Below, one piece after another: positions 55,510 to 63,853 of a DNA stretch of 64,000 nucleotides. The position numbers were made by a program, and so were the translations under genes. Each line of letters opens with the position of its first letter. The first letter of the stretch is position 1. The stretch is from NCBI RefSeq assembly GCF_900240975.1, contig NZ_LT968776.1:3469092-3533091 (forward strand). The letters are read 5' to 3'. The DNA is from Mycobacterium sp. 4858 (GTDB lineage: Bacteria > Actinomycetota > Actinomycetes > Mycobacteriales > Mycobacteriaceae). A model generated the notes under the pieces. The model saw only the letters and a program-made list of their open reading frames with translations, was not told the DNA's origin and searched no databases.

Positions 55510-57179
55510 CAGTGGATTCCTTCGGCGAGAGGCCCGAGAGCAAGCATGGGCAGGAAGGTGAGGGCTACAAGGATCAGGGTGACGCCGGCGACCATTCCGA
55601 CGAACTGTGGCCGATGGGTGGGCAGAGTGCCGGCCGATTCGGGCGTCATGCCCTGCCTGGCCAGTGAGCCGGCCAAGGCCAGGACGAGCACGATCGGCAG
55701 GAATCGGCCGAACACCATGGCCAAGCCGAGGGCGGTGTTGTACCAGTTGGTGTTGACGCTGATGCCGGCGAAGGCGGACCCGTTGTTGTTGGCCGCCGAC
55801 GTGAACGCGTAGAGGACTTCGGACAGGCCGTGCGGGCCGGTGTTCAGCATCCCGGCGCGCTCTCCCGGTAGCGCCATCGCGATCGCGGTGCCGGTCAAGA
55901 CGATCAGCGGCGTAACCAGGAAATAGCTTGCGGCAAGCTTGATTTCGCGAGGATTAATCTTCTTGCCGAGGTATTCCGGGGTGCGCCCGACCATCAGCCC
56001 CGCGACGAATACGGTGATCACCGCCAGGACCAGCATGCCGTAGAGGCCCGAGCCGGTGCCGCCGGGCGCGACTTCACCCAGCTGCATGTTGAACATGGTG
56101 ATCATCCCGCCGAGGCTGGTGTAAGAGTCGTGGAACGAGTCGACGGCGCCGGTGGAGGTGAGCGTCGTCGAGTCGGCGAACACCGCAGAGTTGGCGACAC
56201 CGAACCGCTGCTCGACCCCTTCCATCGCCGCGCCGATCGCGGTCGGCACCGTGCCGTGATGCTGGAGCTGGAACCACATCATGAATGTCACGCTGATCAA
56301 GTACAGCGACGCCATGACCGACGCGATCGCGTAGCCCTGCTTGGTGTTACCCACCATGCGCCCGAACGTGCGTGGCAGCGAGAAGCTGATCACCAGCAAG
56401 AGGAATATCTCAATCCAGTTCGTCCACGCGTTGGGGTTCTCAAACGGGTGGGCGGAGTTCGCGTTGTAGAAGCCGCCGCCGTTGGTGCCGAGCTCCTTGA
56501 TGACTTCTTGGCTGGCGACCGGGCCGCCGGTGATGGTTTGTTGGGTGCCGCCGAGGGTGGTGACGACTTGGTCGTTCAGGTGGAAGTTCTGAATCGCTCC
56601 ACCTGCGACCAGCACGATCGCGCCTAGGACCGCGATGGGCAGCAGGATGCGCAGCGTGCCCCGAACCAGGTCGACCCAGAAGTTTCCGAGATCGCCGGTG
56701 CGCCTGCGCGCAAACCCGCGCACCAGCGCGATCGCCACCGCCATGCCGACCGCGGCCGAGACGAAGTTCTGCACCGCCAGCCCGGCCATCTGCACCAGAT
56801 GGCCCTGTGTCGATTCGCCGGAATAGGCCTGCCAGTTGGTGTTGGTAACGAAGCTGACGGCGGTGTTCCACGCCAGCCCCGGGGTCATCTGCGTCGCGGG
56901 GTCATGCAAGTGCAGCGGCAGCTTGCCCTGCACGAGCTGGAACACGAACAGGAACAGGATGCTGATCGACGAGAACGCCAAGACGCTTCGCGCGTAGGCC
57001 CCCCACGTCTGCTCCGAGCGGGAGTCAACACCGATTAACCGGTAGATCGCGCGCTCGACATAGGAGTCCTTGTCTGAGGTGTAGACCCGGTACATGTAGT
57101 CACCGAAGGGCACGTGCACCAGCACCAAGGCCACGACGAGGACGAGCAGGAAGATGACGCCTGCTGTTGTTGTGCTCAC
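55509..57179 (-). CDS. kdpA: Potassium-transporting ATPase subunit A
   Basis: 556 aa from GTG at 57177-57179 with AGAGG upstream. K+-channel-like subunit with about ten helices. The four selectivity-filter-type loops can be recognised around VSFVTNTNWQAYSGES, KELGTNGGGFYNANSAHPFENP, DSYTSLGGMITMFNMQLGEV and AFTSAANNNGSAFAGI. The GTG shares one base with the kdpF stop (TAGTG), so the operon is tightly coupled. Confidence 0.97.
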   Translation of the reverse strand: MSTTTAGVIFLLVLVVALVLVHVPFGDYMYRVYTSDKDSYVERAIYRLIGVDSRSEQTWGAYARSVLAFSSISILFLFVFQLVQGKLPLHLHDPATQMTPGLAWNTAVSFVTNTNWQAYSGESTQGHLVQMAGLAVQNFVSAAVGMAVAIALVRGFARRRTGDLGNFWVDLVRGTLRILLPIAVLGAIVLVAGGAIQNFHLNDQVVTTLGGTQQTITGGPVASQEVIKELGTNGGGFYNANSAHPFENPNAWTNWIEIFLLLVISFSLPRTFGRMVGNTKQGYAIASVMASLYLISVTFMMWFQLQHHGTVPTAIGAAMEGVEQRFGVANSAVFADSTTLTSTGAVDSFHDSYTSLGGMITMFNMQLGEVAPGGTGSGLYGMLVLAVITVFVAGLMVGRTPEYLGKKINPREIKLAASYFLVTPLIVLTGTAIAMALPGERAGMLNTGPHGLSEVLYAFTSAANNNGSAFAGISVNTNWYNTALGLAMVFGRFLPIVLVLALAGSLARQGMTPESAGTLPTHRPQFVGMVAGVTLILVALTFLPMLALGPLAEGIH

Positions 57180-57268
57180 TAGAACCTCTCCGGGAACAAC
57201 AAGGCGCACCCGAGGAACAAGGCAAGCACGACGGAAAGCACCAAACCGACGATGTTTTCGTAGTTCAC
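57179..57268 (-). CDS. kdpF: Potassium-transporting ATPase subunit F
   Basis: 29 aa, one membrane helix: MNYENIVGLVLSVVLALFLG then CALLFPERF. GTG start at 57266-57268. The LFPERF end is typical of KdpF, a small stabilising subunit of the Kdp complex. Its start overlaps the stop of another tiny ORF (GTGA) and its stop overlaps the kdpA start. Confidence 0.9.
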   Translation of the reverse strand: MNYENIVGLVLSVVLALFLGCALLFPERF

Positions 57269-57348
57269 AGCCGCTCGACCAACTTCTGCACCAAGCCCAG
57301 TACGGCGAACACCGCCACCGTGAGCAGTACGAATGCCAACACGCCCAT
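57265..57348 (-). CDS. 27-aa membrane micro-protein at the head of the kdp operon
   Basis: ATG at 57346-57348 with GGAG 6 bases upstream; stop TGA overlaps the kdpF GTG by four bases. The peptide is MGVLAFVLLTVAVFAVLGLV followed by QKLVERL: one hydrophobic helix and a charged C-terminal turn. Its position, ribosome binding site and overlap argue for real translation. It may be an additional Kdp accessory subunit or a leader that couples translation to kdpF. It would be missed by most gene finders. Confidence 0.65.
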   Translation of the reverse strand: MGVLAFVLLTVAVFAVLGLVQKLVERL

Positions 57349-57639
57349 CTTGTCTCCGTTCCGCGCCCATCGCGTGCATACGAAAGGACCTCATCGAGGT
57401 AGCCACAGCGCTTTCCTCGGAGGCAAGGTCAGCTTGAAGTTAGCTGGGGTCGATCCGATAGGGCCTTTGGTTGACACTTTCCTAACGGGCTCACGGCGCA
57501 CCTTTACGGTTTGTTTACGCATGTCAGTTCGAAGTTGTCGCCGCCCGCTCGGCCGAGTGCCGCCTCAATCACCTGCGATGTGATCTGGATTCCAAAAGTC
57601 AACTGCAGCAATGACTTTGACAAGCGCCGGTCGGCCGGC
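57349..57639 (-). promoter_or_regulatory. kdp operon upstream region
   Basis: 291 bases between the kdp operon and the DUF2254 gene, same strand. The stretch CTTTACGGTTTGTTTACGC (57501-57519) has two TTTACG units 10 bases apart and is a candidate response-regulator (KdpE) box. No further gene seen. Confidence 0.35.
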
Positions 57640-59007
57640 TCACGCAACGAGGCGTTCGTAGAGGGCTCGTAATGCGCCGTATCGGCGTTCGACGTCAGCG
57701 CGGTCGGACCGTTCGGGAACTGATTCCAGATTCGCGCGCTCGACCATGTCAGCCTGATCCATCAGGACTTGCGCGCGCTGCGGATCGATCGTCTGTTCCA
57801 TGATCGTCGTCAGCGCCTCGAGCTGGCGGATCATCACCGCCGGCATGCCGCGCCCGGCCTGGCGGATCTTTTCGAATGCCCGCTGCACCAGCCGCTCGTA
57901 ACTGACCTGATCGGAGATGACGCGGATGACCCCGCGCTGGTCGCGATGGACTTGGGTCGGGGACCATACCGGTGCGATCTTGCACAGGCAATCGCCTAGC
58001 CAGTCGACGCACGTGAGCGCGGTGAACGTGTCGTTGACGGCCGGCGATAGTGCTCGGATGGCGATCTCCACGAGCTGGTCGACGCCGAAGGCGACGTCCT
58101 GCGACAGCGTGCGGTGCGGGCCGGTCGCCTGAGCGCGGGCCAGGGATTGAGCCACCCGCTCGGCGGTGTCCGGGGGCCAGACACTGGCCAGTTCGCGGCC
58201 TTCGACGAGGAAATGCCCGGGGCGGTAGGGCAGCCGGATCACCGCGTCCGCCTCGGTGGCGATGCGGACCAGCGTCTGGTGACGGATGAACTGAAGGTAG
58301 CCACTCTTTGGGGTACGGATGACGCTTCCTGACGTTTCTATTCGGGCGAGCAGCTCGTCGAGAGAGGGGCCCTGCGCTGGCCTTCGCGTCGCGAATCGCG
58401 GCTGATCCTCGCTTTGCGCGGCGACTGCTTGGGCAAGGTCTTTGGCGATGCCGGCGATCACCTGGGGGAGCTGGATCTGGGTGGCGATGTGGTGAATGAA
58501 ATAGATCAGCACCGCCAGATCGATCAGCACCAAACCGAACGCAGTCGTGATCGAAATGTGGGGGACGAACTCGCCCCGATCACCAGGTCCGATCGAAACC
58601 AGCACCACGACGCAATACACAAACGTCGCTACGAATGTTCCCAAGGTGAGTTGGGTGCCCCGGTCACGGATGAAATTGCGCAACATTCGCGGACCAAACT
58701 GCGTCGACGCCAGTGTCAGCGTCACGATCGTGATGGAAAAGACGATCCCAACCACAGTGATCACCGATGCCGCAATGGAGGTCAGGATCTGACGCGCTGC
58801 ATCGGCGGTGCCGCTGATCACGAACGAAGGAGGCCGAAACCGCCCGTAGTAAGCGGCTCGGTCCAGCCGCAATGTAACGCCGAAAAGTCCGAGGGCCCCG
58901 AAGATTACGATCGTCGGGACCAGCCACAGATTGGTGCGCAGCTCTTCCCGCCGCCACTGTGGCCACATCACGCCGAGGCTTGGCGTCACATCGGTGCGAC
59001 CGCCCAC
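57640..59007 (-). CDS. DUF2254 integral membrane protein
   Basis: 455 aa from GTG. Predicted membrane helices at about 30-48 (WLVPTIVIFGALGLFGVTL), 75-100 (AASVITVVGIVFSITIVTLTLASTQFGPRML), 120-140 and 155-175, then a long soluble C-terminal domain (LSPAVNDTFTALTCVDWLGD, YERLVQRAFEKIRQAGRGMPAV). This matches DUF2254, a widespread bacterial membrane family of unknown function. Located upstream of kdp on the same strand but 291 bases away, so independent promoters are likely. Confidence 0.85.
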   Translation of the reverse strand: MGGRTDVTPSLGVMWPQWRREELRTNLWLVPTIVIFGALGLFGVTLRLDRAAYYGRFRPPSFVISGTADAARQILTSIAASVITVVGIVFSITIVTLTLASTQFGPRMLRNFIRDRGTQLTLGTFVATFVYCVVVLVSIGPGDRGEFVPHISITTAFGLVLIDLAVLIYFIHHIATQIQLPQVIAGIAKDLAQAVAAQSEDQPRFATRRPAQGPSLDELLARIETSGSVIRTPKSGYLQFIRHQTLVRIATEADAVIRLPYRPGHFLVEGRELASVWPPDTAERVAQSLARAQATGPHRTLSQDVAFGVDQLVEIAIRALSPAVNDTFTALTCVDWLGDCLCKIAPVWSPTQVHRDQRGVIRVISDQVSYERLVQRAFEKIRQAGRGMPAVMIRQLEALTTIMEQTIDPQRAQVLMDQADMVERANLESVPERSDRADVERRYGALRALYERLVA

Positions 59008-59212
59008 GAAATGAGCACCGTAGCGCTCGCCATCACGGCGGATTTATAACTGACCTGGGCCGATAATTGCAAGTGTGGTGCTCACCGGATTCTGATCAGA
59101 CACGCCGAGCCATGCCATAGGTCGAAAAGGATCCGTAAACATTCGCGGCTCGGGCGTATGGATGCCGTTCGGGTCACGGTGGGCGCCGTGCGCTCGGCGT
59201 AGACCCAAAACC

Positions 59213-59785
59213 ATGCGTGACGCTCAAGACCGAACCGTTGAACGCGTAGTTGCCCAGCCGACCCAGGCACCAATTGCTGGGCTGGGTTGGTTGTCGCGCC
59301 TGCTCGACGGCGCGCACCCATGGGGATCGTATGAGGCCGTGGTCAGCCGGTACGGGGTTCGCCGCTATAGCCTGATCATCTACCCACCCGGAGTCAGTAC
59401 CACTGATCGGCGGCTGGCACGGCTCTGGCGTGCTTGGCCGATAACCGCCGCCGCACTGATGCTGCTCGGTGTCATGGTGTTTGGCAATGCGACGACCTCA
59501 CCCGGTGCCGTGCTGACAGTCGCTGCGGTCGCCTACCTGAGTACCAGCATGCTCCTCTTCTTACGGGCCGGGCCCCGCAGCGTCCGAGCCAGATCGTTGT
59601 CGATCATCCTCATGCCCAACACCGGCGACGTGCGGGAGCTGCGCAGGTACATGCAGTGGCGAGCGCTGGTCGAAATGCTCATTGATGCCGACCGCATGTT
59701 GGCGACTCATGAAATCTCACCGGTCGAGCATGAGGCCACCTGGTGGGAAGCCTATGACAGCGTCGCGGCGTTCGCGGATGTCTGA
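59213..59785 (+). CDS. Small mycobacterial membrane protein of unknown function
   Basis: 190 aa from ATG at 59213 (an earlier ATG at 59162 would add 17 residues; neither has a clear ribosome binding site). Two adjacent membrane helices, WPITAAALMLLGVMVFG and VLTVAAVAYLSTSMLLFL, separate an N-terminal part (WGSYEAVVSRYGVRRYSLIIYPPG) from a soluble C-terminal part (LRRYMQWRALVEMLIDADRM). Looks like the DUF6611-type mycobacterial family, but I am not certain. Divergent from the DUF2254 gene. Confidence 0.7.
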   Translation: MRDAQDRTVERVVAQPTQAPIAGLGWLSRLLDGAHPWGSYEAVVSRYGVRRYSLIIYPPGVSTTDRRLARLWRAWPITAAALMLLGVMVFGNATTSPGAVLTVAAVAYLSTSMLLFLRAGPRSVRARSLSIILMPNTGDVRELRRYMQWRALVEMLIDADRMLATHEISPVEHEATWWEAYDSVAAFADV

Positions 59786-60191
59786 CGCCCTGGTGCAATT
59801 CCCGATGCCGTTGCCGCGGCGGCGACCTTGTTAACCGTCTTCTGCGTGGTCACAACAATCGCCACCGTCTGGTTGAGGAAGCGCCGGCACGGCGTTAACA
59901 ACGCGTCAGGGAAAGCAACATTCGCATCAAGAAATCGACAGTTGCATGGCGTACGTGCCCTGCCGCAGGCTGCCATGGAGTCATGACCCGTACCGCTGCT
60001 GTCGCCATTGCAGTGCCTTCGGTGCTGGAGCGCTACGGTGCGGGTTGGGACGACGAGCCACCGTCGCGTGGCTCAATCATCTTCTGAACCTTGCTCTTCG
60101 GCACGTAGCGGTTCGGATCGCTCCGTCAATTCGTCCTCTCATTCCATGGTGGCCGCAGTTGGTCCCGCCATACCTGAAAGCTGTTATTCGC
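59786..60191 (+). other. Gap with a possible decayed membrane-peptide frame
   Basis: 406 bases before the SDR gene. The frame of the preceding gene stays open after its TGA for another 70 codons and encodes a hydrophobic stretch (ATLLTVFCVVTTIATVWLRK), which could be a TTG-initiated micro-protein or the remnant of a longer C-terminus. I see no ribosome binding site for it and do not call it. Confidence 0.3.
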
Positions 60192-61007
60192 ATGATCAAT
60201 TCGAAATCTCTGGTAGTTCTCGTCACCGGTGCCACCGACGGCATCGGGTTTGCGACCGCCCGCCGATTCGTCGACGAGGGCGCGACCGTCTATCTGCACG
60301 CCCCAGACCACGACAGTGGTGAAGACGCGATGACGCGTTTGGTCAAAGACGGCGCGGAACCGTTGCGCCTGTTTTTGGTCGTTGCCGACTTCACCCGCCT
60401 CAAGGAGGTTGCTGAGTTGGGCGACATGCTCACAGCGACCCTGCCGGCCCTGGATCTGCTGGTCAACAACGCCGCGGTCTTTGCCGCGGAGCGGCGCACC
60501 CACACGCAAGATGGCACGGAGCTGACCTTCCAGGTCAACTATCTCGCGCCCTATCTACTGACCACCAAATTGACGCCCCGGCTCGTCGCGAGTGGCGGAC
60601 GAGTACTCAACGTCTCTTCGGTGATGCACCGCGGCGGAACCATCAAGTGGAAGAATCTGGCCGGCGAGCAGTATTGGCCGCTGGCGGCCTACGCGCAATC
60701 CAAGCTGGCGCTGACGATGTACACCAAGACTCTGGCCGAGACTGTCGGGGATTCGTTCACCGCGTTGAGCCTCGATCCCGGCGTCTTCGACACTCGGCTG
60801 CTGCCCATTTACGGTCGCGTCGGTCAGGTGGCCGAGGAGGCTGCTCCGATACTCACCACGCTTGGATCGCCTGACTACGGCGTGATGAATGGTGGCTTCT
60901 ACGAAGGCCTGCGGCCCGGAAAGACTGCAGCGCTGATCGATAACCCGCGGGCTCGCGACCGACTGGCAAAGCTCAGCGCGCGCCTTGTCGCGTCCGCGTT
61001 GCGCTAA
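60192..61007 (+). CDS. Short-chain dehydrogenase/reductase
   Basis: 271 aa. Cofactor loop TGATDGIG, NNAAVF in place of the common NNAG, catalytic Ser in NVSSVMHRGG and YAQSK. C-terminal region ends SARLVASALR. Start at ATG 60192 (MINSKSLVVLVTGATDG); upstream open frame lacks coding character. Similar in type to the SDR at 32972-33853 but clearly a different gene. Substrate unknown. Followed after 18 bases by the bL37-like ORF. Confidence 0.88.
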   Translation: MINSKSLVVLVTGATDGIGFATARRFVDEGATVYLHAPDHDSGEDAMTRLVKDGAEPLRLFLVVADFTRLKEVAELGDMLTATLPALDLLVNNAAVFAAERRTHTQDGTELTFQVNYLAPYLLTTKLTPRLVASGGRVLNVSSVMHRGGTIKWKNLAGEQYWPLAAYAQSKLALTMYTKTLAETVGDSFTALSLDPGVFDTRLLPIYGRVGQVAEEAAPILTTLGSPDYGVMNGGFYEGLRPGKTAALIDNPRARDRLAKLSARLVASALR

Positions 61008-61025
61008 AGGTAAGGGAGGCAGACG

Positions 61026-61112
61026 ATGTCCAAGCGAGCCGACAAGAAGCGCGCCCGCCGGAAGAAGAAGGCCAACCACGGGAAGCGGCCTGCGTCGGGC
61101 AGCCCCCGATGA
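61026..61112 (+). CDS. Ribosomal protein bL37-like small protein
   Basis: 28 aa with a strong GGGAGG ribosome binding site 7 bases before the ATG. Sequence MSKRADKKRARRKKKANHGK, then RPASGSPR. The ANHGKRP block and the Lys/Arg-rich start match bL37, the tiny 50S subunit protein found in mycobacterial ribosome structures (about 24 aa). It is too short for standard gene calling. The differences at residues 5-7 and the longer tail could indicate a second, diverged copy. Confidence 0.75.
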   Translation: MSKRADKKRARRKKKANHGKRPASGSPR

Positions 61113-61122
61113 CGGTCACACC

Positions 61123-62640
61123 CTAGGCGCCGGGGCCGGCGATCATCGGGATCCGCACCCGGAAAACCGTTCTGCCCTCGGCGGATTCGGCGGTGACGGA
61201 GCCGTGGTGGGCCTTGACGATCGAATCGACGATGGCCAGGCCCAGCCCGGTGCCCGAGCTGTTGAGCCTCGAATTGTCGGCCCGGGCAAAACGTTCGAAC
61301 AAGCGGGGCAGCAGCTCGGGGTCGATGCCCGGCCCGTCGTCGGTGACGCTCAGTTCCGCGACGGGGCCGCCGGGCCCGTCGCGGTGGCAGGCGATCGCAG
61401 TCGTGACGGTGACCCCCGGCGGGGTGTGCACCCGGGCGTTGTTGAGCAGGTTGCTGACCAGCTGGTGTAGCCGCGCATGATCGCCGCGGACCCACACCGG
61501 CTCGTCGGGCAGGTCCTTCACCCAGTGGTGCGTGGGCGCCGCGACCGCCGCGTCGTTCACGGCGTTGACCACGAGCTCGGCCAGGTCGACGTCCTCGCTC
61601 TGCAGGTCTTGCCCTTCGCCGAGGCGGGAGAGCAGGAGCAGCTCGTCGACCAGCAGCGTCATGCGCCGCGCTTCGGACTCGATGCGGGCCAGCGCGTATT
61701 CGGTGGTCGGCGGCAACTCGGAGCTGTCCTGGCGGGTGAGTTCGGCGTATCCCTGAATCGCCGCCAGCGGCGTGCGCAGTTCGTGGCTGGCGTCGGTGAT
61801 GAATTGCCGCATGCGCAGATCGGATTCGGCACGCTGCGCCAGCGCACTGTCGACGTTGTCGAGCAGCCTGTTCAGGGTGTGGCCGACGATGCCGACCTCG
61901 TTCTGCTGGTTGGTGTCCCGCGGTCTCACCCGGACGCTGATGCGGTGGTCGTCGTCGGTGAGCGGCATGGCGGCGACTTCGGCCGCGACGCCGGCCAGCC
62001 GGCGCAGCGGCCGAAGGGTGTAGCCGACGACCCACACGGTGAGCCCGGCGGTGACCGCCAGAGCGGCCGCGATGAGCACGGTGGTGGTGAGCTGCTTGCG
62101 CGCGATGATCTGGTCGGCGAGATTCAGCGACACCCCGGCGATCAGGACGTCGGATCCGTCGACGTGGCTGTTGAGCCGGTAGAACCCGAGGCTGCGCAGG
62201 TTTTCGGTCCGTGGCGGCCCCTCGCCCCATGACTGCGCTTCGATGGCGCGAACCACGTCGGCGGGCGCCGGCCGCGCCTCGGCTTCCGAGAACACCGCCG
62301 ATCCGATGACGGTCCCGTTGTGCAGCACCACGATCAGGTTCCCCGGCGTCTGGTCGGGGAACTGCAGCATCGCCTGGTCCAGCGGCTTGGCACCGGCGGA
62401 CGGATTGCGTTCGCCCTCAAGGTATTTGGCGTAGGAGTGGCCCAGCGCGTCCAGGGAACCGGCGACGTCGGCGTCGCTCATCGAGGTGACGTAGCCGCGC
62501 AGGCTCAGCACGGAGACGATTCCCACCGTCATCAGCACCACGCTGACCACGGCCAGTACGCCCAACAGCAATTGGCGCCGCAATGAACGGGGTAGCCACC
62601 GCGGAAGGTCTCCGGCCAGGGCATCCCGGTCCGTGGTCAT
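61123..62640 (-). CDS. trcS: Sensor histidine kinase TrcS
   Basis: 505 aa. Two membrane helices (QLLLGVLAVVSVVLMTVGIV and TTVLIAAALAVTAGLTVWVVG) flank an extracytoplasmic sensor region; HAMP follows, then the H-box FITDASHELRTPLAAIQGYAE, N-box LVSNLLNNARVHTPPG, and DDGPGIDPELLPRLFERFAR with GTGLGLAIVDSIV. Phosphorylates TrcR. Start overlaps the trcR stop (ATGA). Same order as Rv1033c-Rv1032c. Confidence 0.94.
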   Translation of the reverse strand: MTTDRDALAGDLPRWLPRSLRRQLLLGVLAVVSVVLMTVGIVSVLSLRGYVTSMSDADVAGSLDALGHSYAKYLEGERNPSAGAKPLDQAMLQFPDQTPGNLIVVLHNGTVIGSAVFSEAEARPAPADVVRAIEAQSWGEGPPRTENLRSLGFYRLNSHVDGSDVLIAGVSLNLADQIIARKQLTTTVLIAAALAVTAGLTVWVVGYTLRPLRRLAGVAAEVAAMPLTDDDHRISVRVRPRDTNQQNEVGIVGHTLNRLLDNVDSALAQRAESDLRMRQFITDASHELRTPLAAIQGYAELTRQDSSELPPTTEYALARIESEARRMTLLVDELLLLSRLGEGQDLQSEDVDLAELVVNAVNDAAVAAPTHHWVKDLPDEPVWVRGDHARLHQLVSNLLNNARVHTPPGVTVTTAIACHRDGPGGPVAELSVTDDGPGIDPELLPRLFERFARADNSRLNSSGTGLGLAIVDSIVKAHHGSVTAESAEGRTVFRVRIPMIAGPGA

Positions 62641-63410
62641 TCCGGTGGCCGCAGCATGTACCCGACACCGCGCACGGTGTGAATCATGGGTTCCCGGCCG
62701 GAGTCGATCTTCTTCCTCAGGTACGAGATGTAGAGGTCGACGATGCTGGTGCGGCCGGCGAAGTCGTAGTTCCAGACGCGGTCGAGGATTTCGGTGCGGC
62801 TCAATGCGCGGCGGGGGTTGCGCATGAGAAAGCGCAGCAACTCGAACTCGGTCGAGGACAGCGATATCTGGGTGCCGTCGCGGGTCACCTCGCGGCTGGC
62901 GGTGTCGACCCTCAGGTCGCCGACTTTGAGGGTTTCGGCGGCCGGCGGCGTCTGCTGGCCCGAACGGCGCAGCAATCCGCGCAGCCGGGCGACGAGCTCT
63001 TCGAGGCTGAACGGCTTGGTCATGTAGTCGTCGGCGCCCGCGGTCAGGCCGGTGACCCGGTCCATGACGGAGTCCCGCGCCGTCAGGAAGAGCGTCGGGG
63101 TATAGGGCTCGGACTGGCGGACGCGTTCAAGGATCCGCAGCCCGTCGACGTCGGGAAGCATGATGTCGAGCACCAGGACGTCGGGGCTGACCTTGTCGAA
63201 CTTCGCCAGCGCTTCGCGCCCGTTGTGGGCGATGTCGACAACCCAGCCCTCGTAGTGCAACGCCATCTTCACCAGGTTGGTCAGCGCCGGCTCGTCATCG
63301 ACCAGTAGGACCCTGATCGGAGACCCGTCGGCGCGGTAAATCCTGGGTAGCTGCCCGAGGATGGCTTGGCGAGGGCGCTGGCCTCCCGCGTATCCCGACA
63401 TTGCCGTCAT
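62637..63410 (-). CDS. trcR: Response regulator TrcR
   Basis: 257 aa from ATG at 63408-63410, chosen for GGAGGG upstream and because the length equals that of TrcR. N-terminal lead (QRPRQAILGQLPRIYRADG) then the receiver: VLLVDDEPALTNLV, VLVLDIMLPDVDG with the phospho-Asp, KPFSLEELVARLRGLL; winged helix SLSSTEFELLRFLMRNPRRA and GRTSIVDLYISYLRKKID. The M. tuberculosis protein binds AT-rich DNA upstream of its own gene; a palindrome at 63510-63524 is a candidate site here. Confidence 0.94.
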   Translation of the reverse strand: MTAMSGYAGGQRPRQAILGQLPRIYRADGSPIRVLLVDDEPALTNLVKMALHYEGWVVDIAHNGREALAKFDKVSPDVLVLDIMLPDVDGLRILERVRQSEPYTPTLFLTARDSVMDRVTGLTAGADDYMTKPFSLEELVARLRGLLRRSGQQTPPAAETLKVGDLRVDTASREVTRDGTQISLSSTEFELLRFLMRNPRRALSRTEILDRVWNYDFAGRTSIVDLYISYLRKKIDSGREPMIHTVRGVGYMLRPPE

Positions 63411-63853
63411 GTCCCTCCATTTTGGCAAATCACACACCGAACTGTCACGGAGCTCATAGAAACCTCAAATGTGCGGATGTCGGCCGCGTCACATCACATG
63501 CCGCTCAAATATGAGTTTCATATGTGTCGCATCAGCCAGCTTGAGATGAGCTGAGTTCCCAAAAATACTGGGATGCATGGTCGTTGGTCTGGCGGGCCAG
63601 AGTATTTGCGAGGTTAGGCTCTCCAAATCGTCAGCGCAAGAGTCGATTTCGGCAATCGAATCCCGTGTTATCGCGACGCGCACCGTCGGTGCCGAACGCG
63701 TACCCACGACGGCCGGGGACGACGACGTCTCCAATTGTCGTTAAGAGCAAGTTACGTGGTGTTACGAATCCTGGTCGTCTGAAACGTTTTTCAGAGGTAC
63801 GGGCCGGCGGAACGCCGCTTCGACTGCGGTCACTCAACTAGCAAAGGAAAGCA
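63411..63853. other. Divergent control region between trcR and a PPE gene
   Basis: 443 bases without a convincing gene. It holds the ATATGA-GTT-TCATAT palindrome, a 10-base direct repeat GTTACGTGGT/GTTACGAATC at 63751-63770, and TCTGAAA-CGTT-TTTCAGA at 63778-63795, 58 bases before the PPE start, which could be a hairpin or operator. Confidence 0.5.
63510..63524. promoter_or_regulatory. AT-rich palindrome upstream of trcR
   Basis: ATATGA-GTT-TCATAT, perfect 6-base arms, 100 bases upstream of the trcR start. Candidate TrcR or other regulator site; assignment is inference. Confidence 0.4.
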
